From assembly GCA_028829895.1 (NCBI GenBank), contig CM054180.1, positions 117,915,973 to 117,979,972 of the forward strand: a DNA stretch of 64,000 nucleotides, in the 5' to 3' direction. Origin of the DNA: Sinotaia quadrata (Eukaryota; Mollusca; Gastropoda; Architaenioglossa; Viviparidae). The stretch's first letter is position 1, and each line of letters starts with the position of its first letter. The position numbers and the translations under genes were made by a program. The notes beneath the pieces are model-generated. The model was not told the origin of the DNA. It saw nothing but the letters and a program-made list of their open reading frames with translations, and did no database searches. Positions 25,191-37,500 of the stretch are shown piece by piece.

Positions 25191-26580
25191 ACTAAGTTTA
25201 GATTGCAGTTGCTCGTTAGAAAGACAACTGATTAAATGTTAGTGTGAGTTAGGGCGAGAGAGAGGTGGGAGAAGATATCTGAGAAGGTGGTGATTTGCAG
25301 CAATGATGACAGTTGGCCATAAACCTGCTTGAAACACTGGAGCAGAATGAGAGAAGTTTTTTTTAGTATAAAGTACAGTGTGTTAATCTGGATTATAGTG
25401 CTGTTAGAATTGAGGGGAAATTCTGAGATTTCACGGAAGGTGGGGGTGTTGAGGAAGAAGATGCGGAGTAGGTTACTGGAAAACCTTTACTGATGGGTGT
25501 TAGGGTCTGGAGGGATTTCTTAAGCGGAGTGGGGGAGAGCAGAAGGGTATAGGTAGATTTTTTTGTGCCTCTCATCTGTAATATGAGGGTCGCCAGTTTT
25601 ATTAGTTACTGATTTCTGTTCTTTTATCTTTTCTTTCTTTTTCTTTTTTTCAGCAATTTTGACAACCTCTCTGTATGAGTGTTCTCCTGTTAATCTAGAG
25701 GCCATATGGTGCACCATGGCTATTTTGCAGCCTTTGCTTGGCCATGTCCATTGCATAGGCTGTATTTCAATTTATCTCTATCTTTTATGAAAAACTTTTT
25801 TTTGGTGTGTGATGATTTCTTTTCCCTGCAGGATGATGATTTCTTTTCCCTGCAGGAAACGCAGTAGGCTTTTCATCCGTAGATGATTTTAGACTTGGAA
25901 GGTTCCTGTGAGGACTTCCCCCCTTCTCTAGTATTCGGGGAGGGTCAGGAGGTGTGGTGTGCTGTGGTGTGCTCTGGTGTAGTGTGCTGTGGTGTGCTGT
26001 GGTGTGGCTGCTTTCGGTTATAGTGATAGTGATGCTCTGTGACTCCTCTTGTTGAATTCTTTATTTAACATTTGTCGTGTTTTGTAGTATTTGTAAAATT
26101 TGCGGCTTTTACATGTTACGTCTGGTTGGTCTGTGGGAGTTGCAGAAAATCTTACTTATTTCAGTCATATCTCAGTCAGCTTCCGTCTTGTTGTCCAGTA
26201 CGATGGGAAAATAAATCCGTGTCGGACATTTGTAGAGTAATGAGTAATTTCCCGCCGAGTTTGAGACTCCTGCGGTACTTTCACCCGAGGTGCAATTGTC
26301 TTAGGAAGTAATTATTTTTAAAGGAGCAGGAAAAAAAAGAAACTATTTATTGTTTGTACCTCACTCGGTTTCCGTACGTCTGGTGGTTGGCGTTTTGCCA
26401 CCAGCGGTGTCCGTTCTGGCAGGGTTATTGGTGTTGATGCATGGGGTTTTGATTGAGCACCACCATAAAAATTCTGAGGGTGGCGGTGCTCTGTGTGTTG
26501 TTCCGTGGGTTGTTGAAATTTGAGGTGTGCAGGTTTGGATATAAATTTGGCGCTTGTAGTTTTTGCCGATCCCTAATCCA
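25191..26580. other. Intergenic, no gene recognised
   Basis: Holds a TGATGATTTCTTTTCCCTGCAGGA direct duplication (around 25,808-25,857) and a TGTGGTGTGCTC-type short repeat at 25,950-26,005. Possibly the 5' region of the adjacent LINE. No gene supported. Confidence 0.45.
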
Positions 26581-26599
26581 TTGTGGTGATCTTCGTCTT

Positions 26600-27240
26600 T
26601 TATTTCTCTTTTCTGTTTGTGTGGTTGCAACTTGGGTTTGTCGGATTTTATTTTCTGTTTGTGTGGTTGCAATTTGGGTTTGTCGGTTTTTATTTTCTGT
26701 TTGTGTGCTTGCAACTTGGGTTTGTCGGTTTTTATTTTCTGTTTGTGTGCTTGCAACTTGGGTTTGTCGGTTTTTATTTTCTGTTTGTGTGCTTGCAACT
26801 TGGGTTTGTCGGTTTTTATTTTCTGTTTGTGTGCTTGCAACATGGGTTTGTCGGTTTTTATTTTCTGTTTGTGTGCTTGCAACTTGGGTTTGTCGGTTTT
26901 TATTTTCTGTTTGTGTGCTTGCAACTTGGGTTTGTCGGTTTTTATTTTCTGTTTGTGTACTTGCAACTTGGGTTTGTCGGTTTTTATTTTCTGTTTGTGT
27001 GCTTGCAACTTGGGTTTGTCGGTTTTTATTTTCTGTTTGTGTGCTTGCAACTTGGGTTTGTCGGTTTTTATTTTCTGTTTGTGTGCTTGCAACTTGGGTT
27101 TGTCGGTTTTTATTTTCTGTTTGTGTGCTTGCAACTTGGGTTTGTCGGTTTTTATTTTCTGTTTGTGTGGTAGCAACTTGGGTTTGTCGGTTTTTATTTT
27201 CTGTTTGTGTGCTTGCAACTTGGGTTGTCGATTTTCTTTT
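26600..27240. repeat. 42-bp minisatellite, about 15 copies, open in most reading frames
   Basis: The unit is GCTTGCAACTTGGGTTTGTC then GGTTTTTATTTTCTGTTTGTGT, 42 bases, a multiple of three. Copies differ by single substitutions. Because the unit has no stop in three plus frames and two minus frames, it produces overlapping open frames of 196 to 336 codons. The minus-strand translations repeat KQKIKTDKPKLQAH or QTQVASTQTENKNR. No start context, splice site or similarity supports any of these as a gene. Confidence 0.95.
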
Positions 27241-27269
27241 CATTCCTCTAAGTGTAGTTTCCGTGGATG

Positions 27270-27445
27270 TCTTCTGCTGTCGTTTGATCGGTTCGGAGAG
27301 TCTTGTCTTCTGCTGTCGTTTGATCGGTTCGGAGCGTCTTGTCTTCTGCTGTCGTTTGATCGGTTCGGAGCGTCTTGTCTTCTCGTTTGATCGGTTCGGA
27401 GAGTCTTGTCCTCTGTGTCGTTTGATCGGTTCGGAGCGTCTTCTG
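27270..27445. repeat. Short tandem repeat, about 36-bp unit, 4-5 copies
   Basis: Unit TTCTGCTGTCGTTTGATCGG then TTCGGAGCGTCTTGTC. It follows the 42-bp array directly and shares the same frame-open character. Confidence 0.9.
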
Positions 27446-27719
27446 CTGTCGTGCGTTGCTTGAGTGTCGGGTGTGGCTGTTTCTGTATGTTGACTTGTGG
27501 CTGGAGTCTGTTCGTAGAAGTCAGTTTTTTTGTCTTAGTTTTTTTAGTAGACTATTACAATTTTGAATTATGATGTTTGCATGTAGTATGTTAAACACTT
27601 GACATTGTTTCTAGTGAACATGTTCATAAATTATTATGTTGTATTTACTAAGCTGTATACATGCTCACCTTTCAACACCCTACATAGAGTTGACCATACT
27701 AAAAGCACGACCCCTCTAC

Positions 27720-28060
27720 TTGCCTGGTGCTTCCTGTTGTCTTACAAGCGGCCTGTCTGTCTCCTCTTGTTGTACTGATGTCTGCCTGTCGTACTGTTGT
27801 CTGTCTGTTGTACTGTTGTCTGCCTACCCTCGTCAGCCTGTTGCCTAGTTTCTCTTTGTTCCGGTGTTTCCTGTTGTCACTTGGGCTTGGAGTCTTTGTT
27901 GGCTTCCATTGTCTGTTTCCTGTTGCCCTGTCAGCCTGTTGTCAAGTTTCTCTTTCTTTTAATGCTTCCCATTGTCTTACAGGCGGCCTGGCACGTCTGC
28001 TCGCTTAGAGCCTTTGTGGCGTTCGTCGTCGGTTTTTTTTTTTTTTTTTTTTTTTTGTGC
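27720..28060. repeat. Degenerate TGCCTGTCGTACTGTTGTC-type repeat ending in poly-T
   Basis: Repeats of CTGTCTGTTGTACTGTTGTC, and two longer copies of a TTTCTCTTT..CTTCC.GTTGTC..ACAGGCGGCCTG-type block, end at a poly-T tract (28,031-28,056). Could be a diverged retroposed element; not resolved. Confidence 0.55.
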
Positions 28061-28970
28061 AGCCCGGGTTACCTTTTTGCGCTGGGCATCAGCAGACTTC
28101 CGAAAGATAGTCTCTTAGGTGGCATGACGTAAGCTAAAAAAATAGAAAATAGATCTTAAAATCTCGCTACCGAGACTAACTCTGTGAGTGTGATATATAA
28201 TACGCTCTCGTTAAGTGCAGCTTTGCTATTTCCAATATGGTTGAACCGCATGTTGACGACGTCTTGAGCAAATATGTCGAGTTTATTTGATTCCTTTTTA
28301 TTTGACTGTGTGAAGTTGTCTTGTAGAGGACGTGATGGTTAAATATTTTGTGTTTACCATCCGAAGCGCACAAGGCGGACAGTAGCAGTTTCATTGTGTT
28401 GCATGAATATATTATGTCTTATTTAAAATAAGGTTGAAATGTCTTTTATGAAAAATCCACGTGCGGAATATCCGGCAATTGCACGAAGAGGAAACTAATT
28501 TAAGAACTAAGTGCTGTAAATACACTAAACTAATAAAGTATTAAGCCCCTCCACCAGCCAACACCTCTCCCCTTCACCTCCATAAACATGTTCTGTGGAC
28601 ACACCTCTTTTTCATTGAACAGTCACCTGGGCTATACAGTGAAATGTCTTTTAGTCCGCGTGCGAAATATCCTGCTTTTTTGCTCTGAGCATCAGCACAT
28701 CTTCCCAAGGGGGATACCACTCTAGGGAAATGAAATACATTCTTCCTTTGAATTATCATTCTTGAGTGGAAAAAAAATTATTTGGGAGGTTTGATGAGAC
28801 TAAAATCCCAGTTCAGGCTTCTGAGCGTAAGTCTAAAAGCTTCCTGTCATCAAGACGAATCGATTGGTGCATGATATATTGGGCTTAAAGTGAGAATTCT
28901 TCGGTTTTAAGCCAACAAACAGAATACTGGCAAATAGATAAAGAGACGTTCAATTTTTATGTATACAATC
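28060..28970. other. Intergenic, no gene recognised
   Basis: Two related segments (28,080-28,110 and 28,680-28,720) share GAGCATCAGCACATCTTCC / GGCATCAGCAGACTTCC, and two others share TCTTTTATGAAAAATCCACG / TCTTTTAGTCCGCG with TGCGAAATATCC, indicating an old repeat. No coding signal. Confidence 0.45.
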
Positions 28971-28979
28971 AGCCAATAT

Positions 28980-29270
28980 AAAATGACTGACTCAAAAATG
29001 ACTGTCCATTCTACCCATTTAATTGAAATAAAAGGTTTGTCTTTTAATGGCTGTCATCCCACGGTACAAGTTCGCTGCCTGATTTATTGCCTTTTTAATA
29101 CATAACAAACGACTGTCTCCAAATGGCAGCCCTTATTGACTTTTAAACACATCAAACAATTGTCTCCCAATAGCTGTCAGTATTGCCTATTTAACGCGTA
29201 TCAAAACGGCTTGTCAGCAATGCCTATATGACATTAAAATTGATTGTCTCACAATGGCTGTCCATACTAA
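28980..29270. repeat. Diverged tandem repeat, about 62-bp unit, 4-5 copies
   Basis: Each unit carries GACTGTCTCCAAATGGC-like (TGTCTCCCAATAGCTGTC, TTGTCTCACAATGGCTGTCC) followed by ATTGCCTTTTTAATACAT-like sequence. Confidence 0.75.
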
Positions 29271-30477
29271 TGTATAAATGGAGAAAAGTAGCCGATCCGG
29301 TTTTATTCAGACAGATGGGGAGGGTGGAGGTAAAAGGGTGATGATAAAGGAGGCTGATACTGATAAAAGTATACACTATCTGTGTCTTACTCAGAGGGTC
29401 AAGGCCATCCTAAAGCGTTACGAGGTCCTCCGCAGCAAGTCTCAATTGAGAATATGCAAAAACGATAAACTGTAACATTGAATTAATTAAATGCACTAAT
29501 GCAAAGTGTTGGTAGACTACTATTGCAATAAAGAACTACTAGAGAAAATATTATTGAAAAAAGTTAAATGCATTTTTAAAATATCCTACAACTCGTCTCC
29601 GTGAAGCCCTTTATGTTTCACGGATAACTAAGCGACCACATGTGCTGCGTATGCCCAGGACAGCCCTCTGTGCGCGCGTGTGTGTGCGTGCGTGGGTGTC
29701 TGCTACCATGCTTAAAATATTTTTGCAACTACAAGGGAAGTAATCGGTCTATGTTCACATTAATAGACTGAATAATATCCTAATAAAGCTAATAATTGTT
29801 CAGATCTATGTGTGTTCCTGCTATATTAGTGTTCCCACTAAGTGTGAACGCGATATAAAATTATCGAAATCTGAAAGTTTGTATTGAAAACAAATATGTC
29901 AAGCCCTTTAACTTTATTTTTTTAAACTTAACAAAAATTTGCAACTTTTATGTTGTTTTTTTTATGTGGTCAAAGTGATGTATAAAATGAAGGTGGGTGG
30001 CTCCATTTTGCTAATTAAAATAATTATGTTAAAGAGGGACTGTTATTTTGCATATCAAGTATTCATTAAACTTCCGAAGCCACTTATTGCACAAACCCAC
30101 GCTCCTGTTCATGAAACAGTGATAATTTCTCGTGAAGAAAGATGTTTGCGCTATAAATGGAACCAGGAGAACCAGATTTTAAAAAATCAAATTATTAAAA
30201 AAGATTCACGACAAAGTGTATGGTTCCGTTTTACCGTATAGCAGATGTTAAACATTTTTTAACCGCTTATTTTTATTTTAAGCAAACAAGTTCATTTTGA
30301 TTCAGATCTGGAAAAAATATGCTACTTGTAAATTTTGTTTTAAAGAAGTGTTTCATACAGTCAATAAGTTATCAATATTTTAATTTTTACAATAGATTTA
30401 TACACTGAATGACTTTCCTCCCCGTCCGCGAGGCTGAAAAACGGAAAAGTATTTGTACAATATTTTCATTTTTTTCA

Positions 30478-30545
30478 CATGGAACTCGGTTTTCAGAAGG
30501 CCTGGGTTCGATCCTGACCCTGGTCAATGTTTTTTTTTTTTAATC
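30478..30545 (+). mobile_element. tRNA-like fragment with B box and poly-T tail, possible SINE remnant
   Basis: GGAACTCGGTTTTCAGAAGG resembles an anticodon arm, and CCTGGGTTCGATCCTGACC matches a Pol III B box (GGTTCGANNCC). A run of T follows. The A-box half is not clear. Confidence 0.4.
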
Positions 30546-30549
30546 GATC

Positions 30550-30584
<35 letters not shown>

Positions 30585-32924
30585 CTAAATGTTGAGCATC
30601 GCACTTGGAATTCCTATGAGAATATACTTAAATAGATGGCAGTTTATTATACATGTAATTATTATTTCATGGTACAAGCCTCCTGGAAAGGTGACTCATA
30701 CATTTAGATAACTGAAAAATAAAATGCAAGTTTCTTGTTGCCAACACACAATTGCGTACGAAAACTTGACATCACTTTGAGATCACGCACACGCTGCAAA
30801 AGATTTCTCTCAGTTACAATTTTTTTTTTTAATTTACAACAACATGACACTAAGAAAATACCTGTGACCCATCACACACATACCCAATCCCATCCTTAAC
30901 CTGGCCACATAACATATTTCAATGTACGGTTTGCATCAGGCAGATTGACTGCAATTTACAGAAAATCGCAGCTGTTGCCACGGACTCTGCTGTTGCTAAG
31001 TATTGAAATATATATTTCTAGCGTTATTTCACCTCAAAGGCCTCCATGCACATTTTGATGATTAGGCGTTGTCAGTTATTGGTTGGCCTTGGAGTGACTT
31101 CTCTCCCTTTACTGGATTCTGGAAAACAACAAGCGCAAAGTATTGGAGGCGGGGTGGGGCATTTCAGATTATACGTCTGTGTAATCCTGACCAATGATCT
31201 TTGAACTTTTTATACAGTCCGGGTTCGATTTTTGTATTTATATTTCAATGCTGTTTCCTGATGAAATAATGAAATAGATGTTCTATTTATTGCTCTGAAC
31301 TGTTAATCAAATGGGGAAGTAACTCTGCGCTGCACTATGTATAACAATGCAACTAAAATCCCTACACACTGATCTGTTTGTAGATACTAATCATTCTCTC
31401 TCACAAACACACTGCGCGAAATAGCCCCACCCCCACCCCCCGGCCGGAAGAGATTTCCCTAATAATAAGATGAACAGTACCACTCATATAGCTGCGACTT
31501 TCCGCCAGCAAACTGATTGGAAATGCAAGCTGCAACAGCAAAGACAACAACAAAAATTCGCACAGCAACAAAATGGCACTGTTTGCAGCAGTAGGCCTAC
31601 AATCATAGCTTGATCGGCATCACTGTTTCATGACGTTCTTGGGGATAGGTGTTAATACTTTATGAGTTTCCTCCCTTTTTCCTTTCTGCGCAGGCCTATC
31701 GCTGCGGCTAGCTTTACTCGATCTCATAGTCTGGCGAATCATTTGCCGTGTTACTCAGCTTGTTAATTAGGCTGCAGATGCGATTTGAGTACTTTGTATA
31801 TATCGTCAGTTATCTTTCTATACTTCAGCAAGGAAACGAAATGCATGGGTTATGTAGGTCACCGTCGAATTAGCACAAGGACATGCATTTCGTCCTAGAC
31901 AGTTGATAATTTAATCATTCTGTTATCGACAGAATCATGCTAGTTCACGCAAAAGAAACAACAGCCAGGAGTCGAAATTACCCTGTAAGAATTACTAAAC
32001 GATAGGAACTGGAAGTATATTGCTATGTTCCAATGTATAATTTTGGATCATAACCCACTCCATTGTCGTTCATTTCAGCCGTCCCCGTAACTCGGTGGCT
32101 TTTTTTGCGACTTGATACGCATGTTTACGAGAGAGACCGCATCAAGGCCACTAGAATATTATTGATTGCATTATTGGTGCTTCTGCCTACGATCTACGAT
32201 CAACTGCAAGCTTATGTGTCGGTAAACGACACTAAGAGATAATACATTATCCAGAAGCAGCGGCTACAAATCTATCAATCTTCCTGTTTCACTATTAATT
32301 TGTCTATCCATTCATCTATCTCTCCATCAATTCAGCAAATTTACATTATGCCAGATATAATTAAGTATTTCTAAAAATAGACAATTAAACAAACCAAAAC
32401 ATGTCTTCGGTTGGGAAATTCATTACCCAGAGCCAGTTTGAAATGTTTAGTAAAGAGAAAAGAAAGAAAAGGGTAGCTTATTTCAGAATCCAATTCTTCT
32501 TTGAAACTTCACGACATGTTCTTGCAGAATTCTTGTTATTTTCTTTGTTAACTTTTCATCCGATAAGTTTATGAAATCCTCCTTTTTAACCTCCTAAACG
32601 AATTTCTGCAACTCCTCTAATGGAACTGGTATTATATTTGTTGACTTCGGTATCTGGTATCTCTTCAGTTTCTCTCTTTTATAGACCACACAGAAAGAAA
32701 ATGCTAGGCTTTGTACTATATGTTCAACTTATGTTCAATAATCTGCTTGCTCATCCACTCACAGAATTAAAAAAAATGGAAAACATATTTTAAAATTTGG
32801 GGATGTTTTTAAAGAGCTGTGCATTAACTGAAATCTCTCAAAGTTTTACAACCACGGCTCAGCTCGACAAGTCCCAGACCAGGAAGTGGCTGTGCAGGTT
32901 GAAAAAACTCCAATTACAGGGCTA

Positions 32925-33003
32925 TAAATCGGCGGGTTAGGGCTCGAAGCCCGACTTACAGATTGTAAAGCCAAAGCCTAGACCTTATAACCATCCGTCT
33001 TTT
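32925..33003 (-). mobile_element. tRNA-derived SINE-like segment
   Basis: Read on the minus strand it has GGATGGTTATAAGGTCTAGG (D arm/A-box-like), then TTTGGCTTTACAATCTGTAAG (anticodon-arm-like) and TCGGGCTTCGAGCCC (T arm/B-box-like). This gives tRNA order but poor stem pairing, so a SINE remnant is likelier than a working tRNA gene. Confidence 0.4.
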
Positions 33004-33028
33004 ATTATGTACCCACACTTGAGAACAG

Positions 33029-33031
<3 letters not shown>

Positions 33032-33101
<70 letters not shown>
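33032..33101. repeat. (CT)n microsatellite
   Basis: About 35 CT units. Confidence 0.97.
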
Positions 33102-33105
<4 letters not shown>

Positions 33106-33284
33106 GTTGACATCTATGATTATCACAAAATGTCAATTTGACCTATCATTGCTCAATCCACCATCTGGTTTGTGTTTCTTTTTGTTTATTTTCCCAAAAA
33201 GGAGTTTCATCAAACACATTTAAATTAATTGAAGACATTCTCCAATGTGGCGCTACTCAGCTTGCCTACGTTCATTTCTTGATT

Positions 33285-33490
33285 AGCGTGTCCATGCAAA
33301 AGTGAATAAAGTTCTACTGATGTTCCATGGATTAGCAAACAAATGTGATGTAGTACGCATTGTCATAAGGGAATGAGGTATGCTCCGTGCTCCATGGATT
33401 AGCAACATACGTGATGAAATACGCATTGTCGTAAAGGAACAACGCAATACATTAATGTAATACGCATTTGTCATAAGGGAATGTCGCAAA
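33285..33490. repeat. Local tandem repeat around TACGCATTGTCATAAGGGAA
   Basis: Three copies of an approximately 60-75 bp unit with CCATGGATTAGCAA...GTGATG.A.TACGCATTGTC.TAA.GGAA. Confidence 0.7.
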
Positions 33491-33659
33491 ATTTGAAAGC
33501 CAGTATCCGGGCCTCACCCTTAAACAAACAAATGTATGAGAAAAGAATCTATACTGTGAAAATTAACTATCTCAATATCAAGATTGTTTAATAACACCAA
33601 CAAAAAAAAAAAAAACACCTGTCAGCTGTTTTATATCACTGACAAAATACTGGCCTGAA

Positions 33660-34307
33660 CTAAAGCCAGGTCGTTGCCTGCTTCTTTACATACTGCTGAC
33701 CTTTCTGACCTTTGTGTAAGCTTGTTTCCCTTGTCGATTCAGATTCATATTCACGCGCACCTGAACCTTCATCATTGCACAGTCTGAACACACTTTCAAA
33801 CCTCTTTCTCCTTTGACTTAGTCTGAACACACTTTCAAACCTCTTTCTCCTTTGACTTAGTCTGAACACACTTTCAAACCTCTTTCTCCCTTGACTTAGT
33901 CTGAACACACTTTCAAACCTCTTTCTCCCTTGACTTAGTCTGAACACACTTTCAAATCTCTTTCTCTCTTGACTTAGTCTGAACACACTTTCAGACCTCT
34001 TTCTCCCTTGACTTAGTCTGAACACACTTTCAGACCTCTTTCTCCCTTGACTTAGTCTGGACACACTTTCAGACCTCTTTCTCCCTTGACTTAGTCTGGA
34101 CACACTTTCAGACCTCTTTCTCCCTTGACTTAGTCTGGACACACTTTCAGATCTCTTTCTCCCTTGACTTAGTCTGGACACACTTTCAGACCTCTTTCTC
34201 CCTTGACTTAGTCTGAACACACTTTCAGACCTCTTTCTCCCTTGACTTAGTCTGAACACACTTTCAAACCTCTCTCTCACTTGACTTAGTCTGGAGTCAA
34301 TGCTCAT
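33660..34307 (-). repeat. 39-bp minisatellite (about 13 copies) inside a 215-codon open frame
   Basis: The unit CTTAGTCTGAACACACTTTC then AGACCTCTTTCTCCCTTGA is 39 bases, so the minus strand encodes 13-residue repeats SQGRKRSESVFRL. An ATG (MSIDSRLSQ) opens the frame and a unique tail ending ATTWL closes it. Two base positions vary in blocks: the central copies read SVSRL and KRSES, while copies at the low-coordinate end read SVFRL and KRFES. This shows local homogenisation. No promoter, splice site or similarity supports expression. Confidence 0.9.
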
Positions 34308-34317
34308 CGCGAAGTTT

Positions 34318-34742
34318 ACTCTGTAGTAGCGTGGTCTGGTTCAGTTTTTACCATCACACTATTTCTCGAACGCCTTGATGACGTGCTACATGAGCTTGCT
34401 GTTGGACGTCACAAAATGACGCAAAGTCGTCCACATTCCTAATCACGAGATAATAAAATGGCTTCTGTAGTTAACGTGCTCTTGATTCAGACTTTTCCAT
34501 CACTATTTCTCTTGATGACGTGCTACCTTTGCTTGCTGGACGTCACAAAATGGCGGTGTCGTCCCAAATTCCTAATCATTTTTTTTCTTCTTTCTGGCCT
34601 CTATAGTAGCATGGTCTCGATTCAGTCTTTACCATCACACTATTTCTCGAATGCCTTCGTGACGTGCTATCTATGCTTGTTGGACGTCACAAAACGGCGC
34701 TGTATCGTCCCACATTCCTAATCACGATATAATAAAATGGCC
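34318..34742. repeat. Three tandem copies of a 140-bp unit with CRE-like motifs
   Basis: Each copy contains TAG.GTG.TCT..TTCAG, ACCATCACACTATTTCTC, TGACGTG, TGGACGTCACAAAA and ATTCCTAATCACGA.ATAATAAAATGGC. TGACGTG lies at 34,379, 34,516 and 34,660; GACGTCAC lies at 34,405, 34,539 and 34,683. The middle copy is slightly rearranged. Confidence 0.9.
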
Positions 34743-35130
34743 GGCCTTAATGCAACTTTAACTAACGTAGCACGGCCTAAAACTAAGACGAAGACGTACT
34801 CCGAACTAACCGCTGACGAGTTTAACATTTTATAATAGAAGTAGTGGATCTACAATACTTTTTAAGAGATAGTAAGGGTAATATGTTGTCATTAGGAAGT
34901 AATGTATCTCTTTTCTAACTCAGTATGATGTCGCTAACATATATATAACTTTACAAACAATAAAAATAACCCACTCCTATAAACATAATTATTTGCAATA
35001 ATAAAACTATACTAAACCTTCGAAAAATAATTAAGAACGTAAAATAATTACAAAGAGCATTCGTTCACTGAAGATAAATAAATATTTTTTAAAATATGTT
35101 TTTGCTGTATTCTAAGATTTGATTGAACAT
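34743..35130. other. Intergenic, no gene recognised
   Basis: AT-rich unique sequence, no feature seen. Confidence 0.5.
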
Positions 35131-35131
35131 C

Positions 35132-35135
35132 AGAC

Positions 35136-35190
<55 letters not shown>

Positions 35191-35191
35191 C

Positions 35192-35274
<83 letters not shown>

Positions 35275-35330
35275 CAGAAAGGAGGTAGGTAGGTATGTGG
35301 ACGGACGGACAGACAGACAGAGAGAAAGAG
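35132..35330. repeat. (GATA)n microsatellite with GGTA/GACA edge
   Basis: About 36 GATA units, then GGTAGGTAGGTA and GACGGACGGACAGACAGACA, a gradient of tetranucleotide variants. Confidence 0.96.
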
Positions 35331-36045
35331 GAAGATAGCATTATAGTTTTGTCGGCACAGTGACAATAGTTATCGCTGATTCAGTTTTATAGTCATGACT
35401 AATAACCCGGATGAATGATTTTATGTGAAAGTAGAAATAGTAAATAACAAGGTCTTTAAAAATAGTTGGCTGAAATTTTAGCCCGTAAAGGCGGATATTA
35501 CTTGAAGTTATATTGCTTCATGATTTTCATTTTTGCCTGTGTGATACAAGAAAACGTTTCTTGAGATTTTTTATGGACACAGTGCGCCATTGTGAAAACT
35601 GTTGACTGAAGACTTGCAGAGTTGTAAGGTGTGTGCTTGCCGGGAGGGGGTGGAGGTGGTGGTAGGGGTGTAGTGTTTATGTTTTAAATTAGTCAAGTTC
35701 ATACATACTTGCAGAGTGATGTGTTAAATGCAAGTTCATAATTCAACATGCTATTGGAATTGCAATCGGGTGGTTTTAGAACATGTTTGCCCTAACATCC
35801 GTATCTTCGGTTTTAAAAGTAATACATGATCTAGCCACCTCCTACTAAGCGGCGGAGATTTGAAGGAATAATGCGGGGAAAGTGAAGGGGTGTGCGAGCC
35901 GGTGCAGTCTAAGATGAAAAAAAAGAACACTTACACCTAAAACGTTGGAACAAAGACTGTTAATAAAGTTACTTTAAGCTCCGCACTGGAGCTGTGCAAA
36001 TGACTGACATTTCGTTATTTTAGTTAAGTGATGATCATTGTAACG
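35331..36045. other. Intergenic, no gene recognised
   Basis: No supported feature; a G-rich purine stretch at 35,640-35,670. Confidence 0.5.
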
Positions 36046-36049
36046 ATTG

Positions 36050-36515
36050 GAGTTTAACTTTGGCAGAGTGCACTGTCTTCCATTGTATGTTTGTCTTTAA
36101 CTTCCATAGAGTACAATGTGTTGTCCAATGTATGTTTGTCTTTAACTTCCATAGAGTACAGTGTTGTCCAATGTATGTTTGTCTTTAACTTCCATAGAGT
36201 ACAGTGTTGTCCAATGTATGTTTGTCTTTAACTTCCATAGAGTACAGTGTTGTCCAATGTATGTTTGTCTTTAACTTCCATAGAGTACAGTGTTGTCCAA
36301 TGTATGTTTGTCTTTAACTTCCATAGAGTACAGAGTCGTCCAATGTATGTTTGTCTTTAACTTCAAAAGAGTACAGTGTTGTCAAATACATGTCTGATTT
36401 TAACTTCATAAAAGAGTACAGTGTTATCCAATGTTATGTCTGTCTTTAACTTCAGAAGAATACAGTTTTATCCAATGCATATCTAACTTTAACTTCAAAA
36501 GAGTAGATTGTTTTG
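36050..36515. repeat. 43-bp tandem repeat, about 10 copies
   Basis: Unit TTTAACTTCCATAGAGTACA then GTGTTGTCCAATGTATGTTTGTC. The central copies are near-identical, with decay toward the right end. Confidence 0.95.
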
Positions 36516-37454
36516 GGTGTTGTGCCACTCATTCACAAAAAAAGTAGATATGTTACTGTAAGTTTTGACTAAATACGAAACAAAAGGTTTATTTATTTAT
36601 TTGTGGATATTGTTTTGTAAGTTTGATTGAACATATAAATTTTGCTGGTTGGGAATTGGGGTGGGGTGAGGAAAGAAAAGAACTATGCGGAAGAAAAAGA
36701 GCATTAATCAAACTACAATCACACCGACATATTTGTTGAAAAAAATACATGTCTGGTTTCTGAAATAAAAATCCACCTCTTTTCCACCTGATTGAAGAAT
36801 AGTAATTTTGTTAAGTCCATTTGTAGAATGGGGAAAGGGGTGGGATGTTTGAGGTTAATAGTTGTCTATTTAAAAATGCAGGAATTAGCTAAGCTTTTAA
36901 ATGATGTTTACAAGTCGGCCTAAACAGATCAAGAATCAAATATAATAATGCTGTATAGCCAAGTTTATCCATCGAAAACTATAAAATAAATTAAAATAAT
37001 GTTACATTGCATTCAATTCATAGAGGGTAAGGTATTCAGAAACATTTAATGTTAGCAATGTAAGAAGGCTTTAACCGTACCTATAATGTCTTTGATAAAC
37101 CTCAGACCACAATACATAGATGTCTGCGTCCCTAATTGGACAAAGAACTATAAAAAACCAAATTTTACATGAAGGAATTTTCCTAATCGATGAACACTTT
37201 AAATGAAAAAAAAAAAGTTTCTGTGTGTGTAGGTGGGTGGGTGGGTGGATTAATAATGTGTCATTGGAATTTCTGTACTTTTTATAATTTCATTAACAAC
37301 ACCTCGACCTCTTCCCTCTGTGCTTTCTGTAAATTGTACGTGTTGGTGAGGCTAAATGTTCACATGAAGTAAATCATTTAACACCAGGACGTGAAAACCA
37401 ATTGTTAACATGTAATATGAATGTGCTAGGCACTTGACACAAGCGCGCGCTGTT

Positions 37455-37500
<46 letters not shown>

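Larger units (their letters stand above)
29275..33030. other. Intergenic, no gene recognised
   Basis: Contains a (CA)n at about 30,553-30,583. It also has two tRNA-like segments listed separately and AT-rich unique sequence. Open frames of 60-100 codons show no similarity. Confidence 0.45.

Noticed and set aside
26453..27463. 336-codon plus-strand frame and 285/272-codon minus frames
   Set aside because: All arise from a stop-free 42-bp tandem unit; no start context, splice site or recognised protein. Annotated as a minisatellite.
29278..29475. 65-codon plus-strand frame
   Set aside because: No similarity, no splice or promoter signal; length is within chance for this base composition.
32925..33003. 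Functional tRNA gene
   Set aside because: The T-arm and D-arm-like boxes are present but stems pair poorly and no acceptor stem closes; kept only as a possible SINE.
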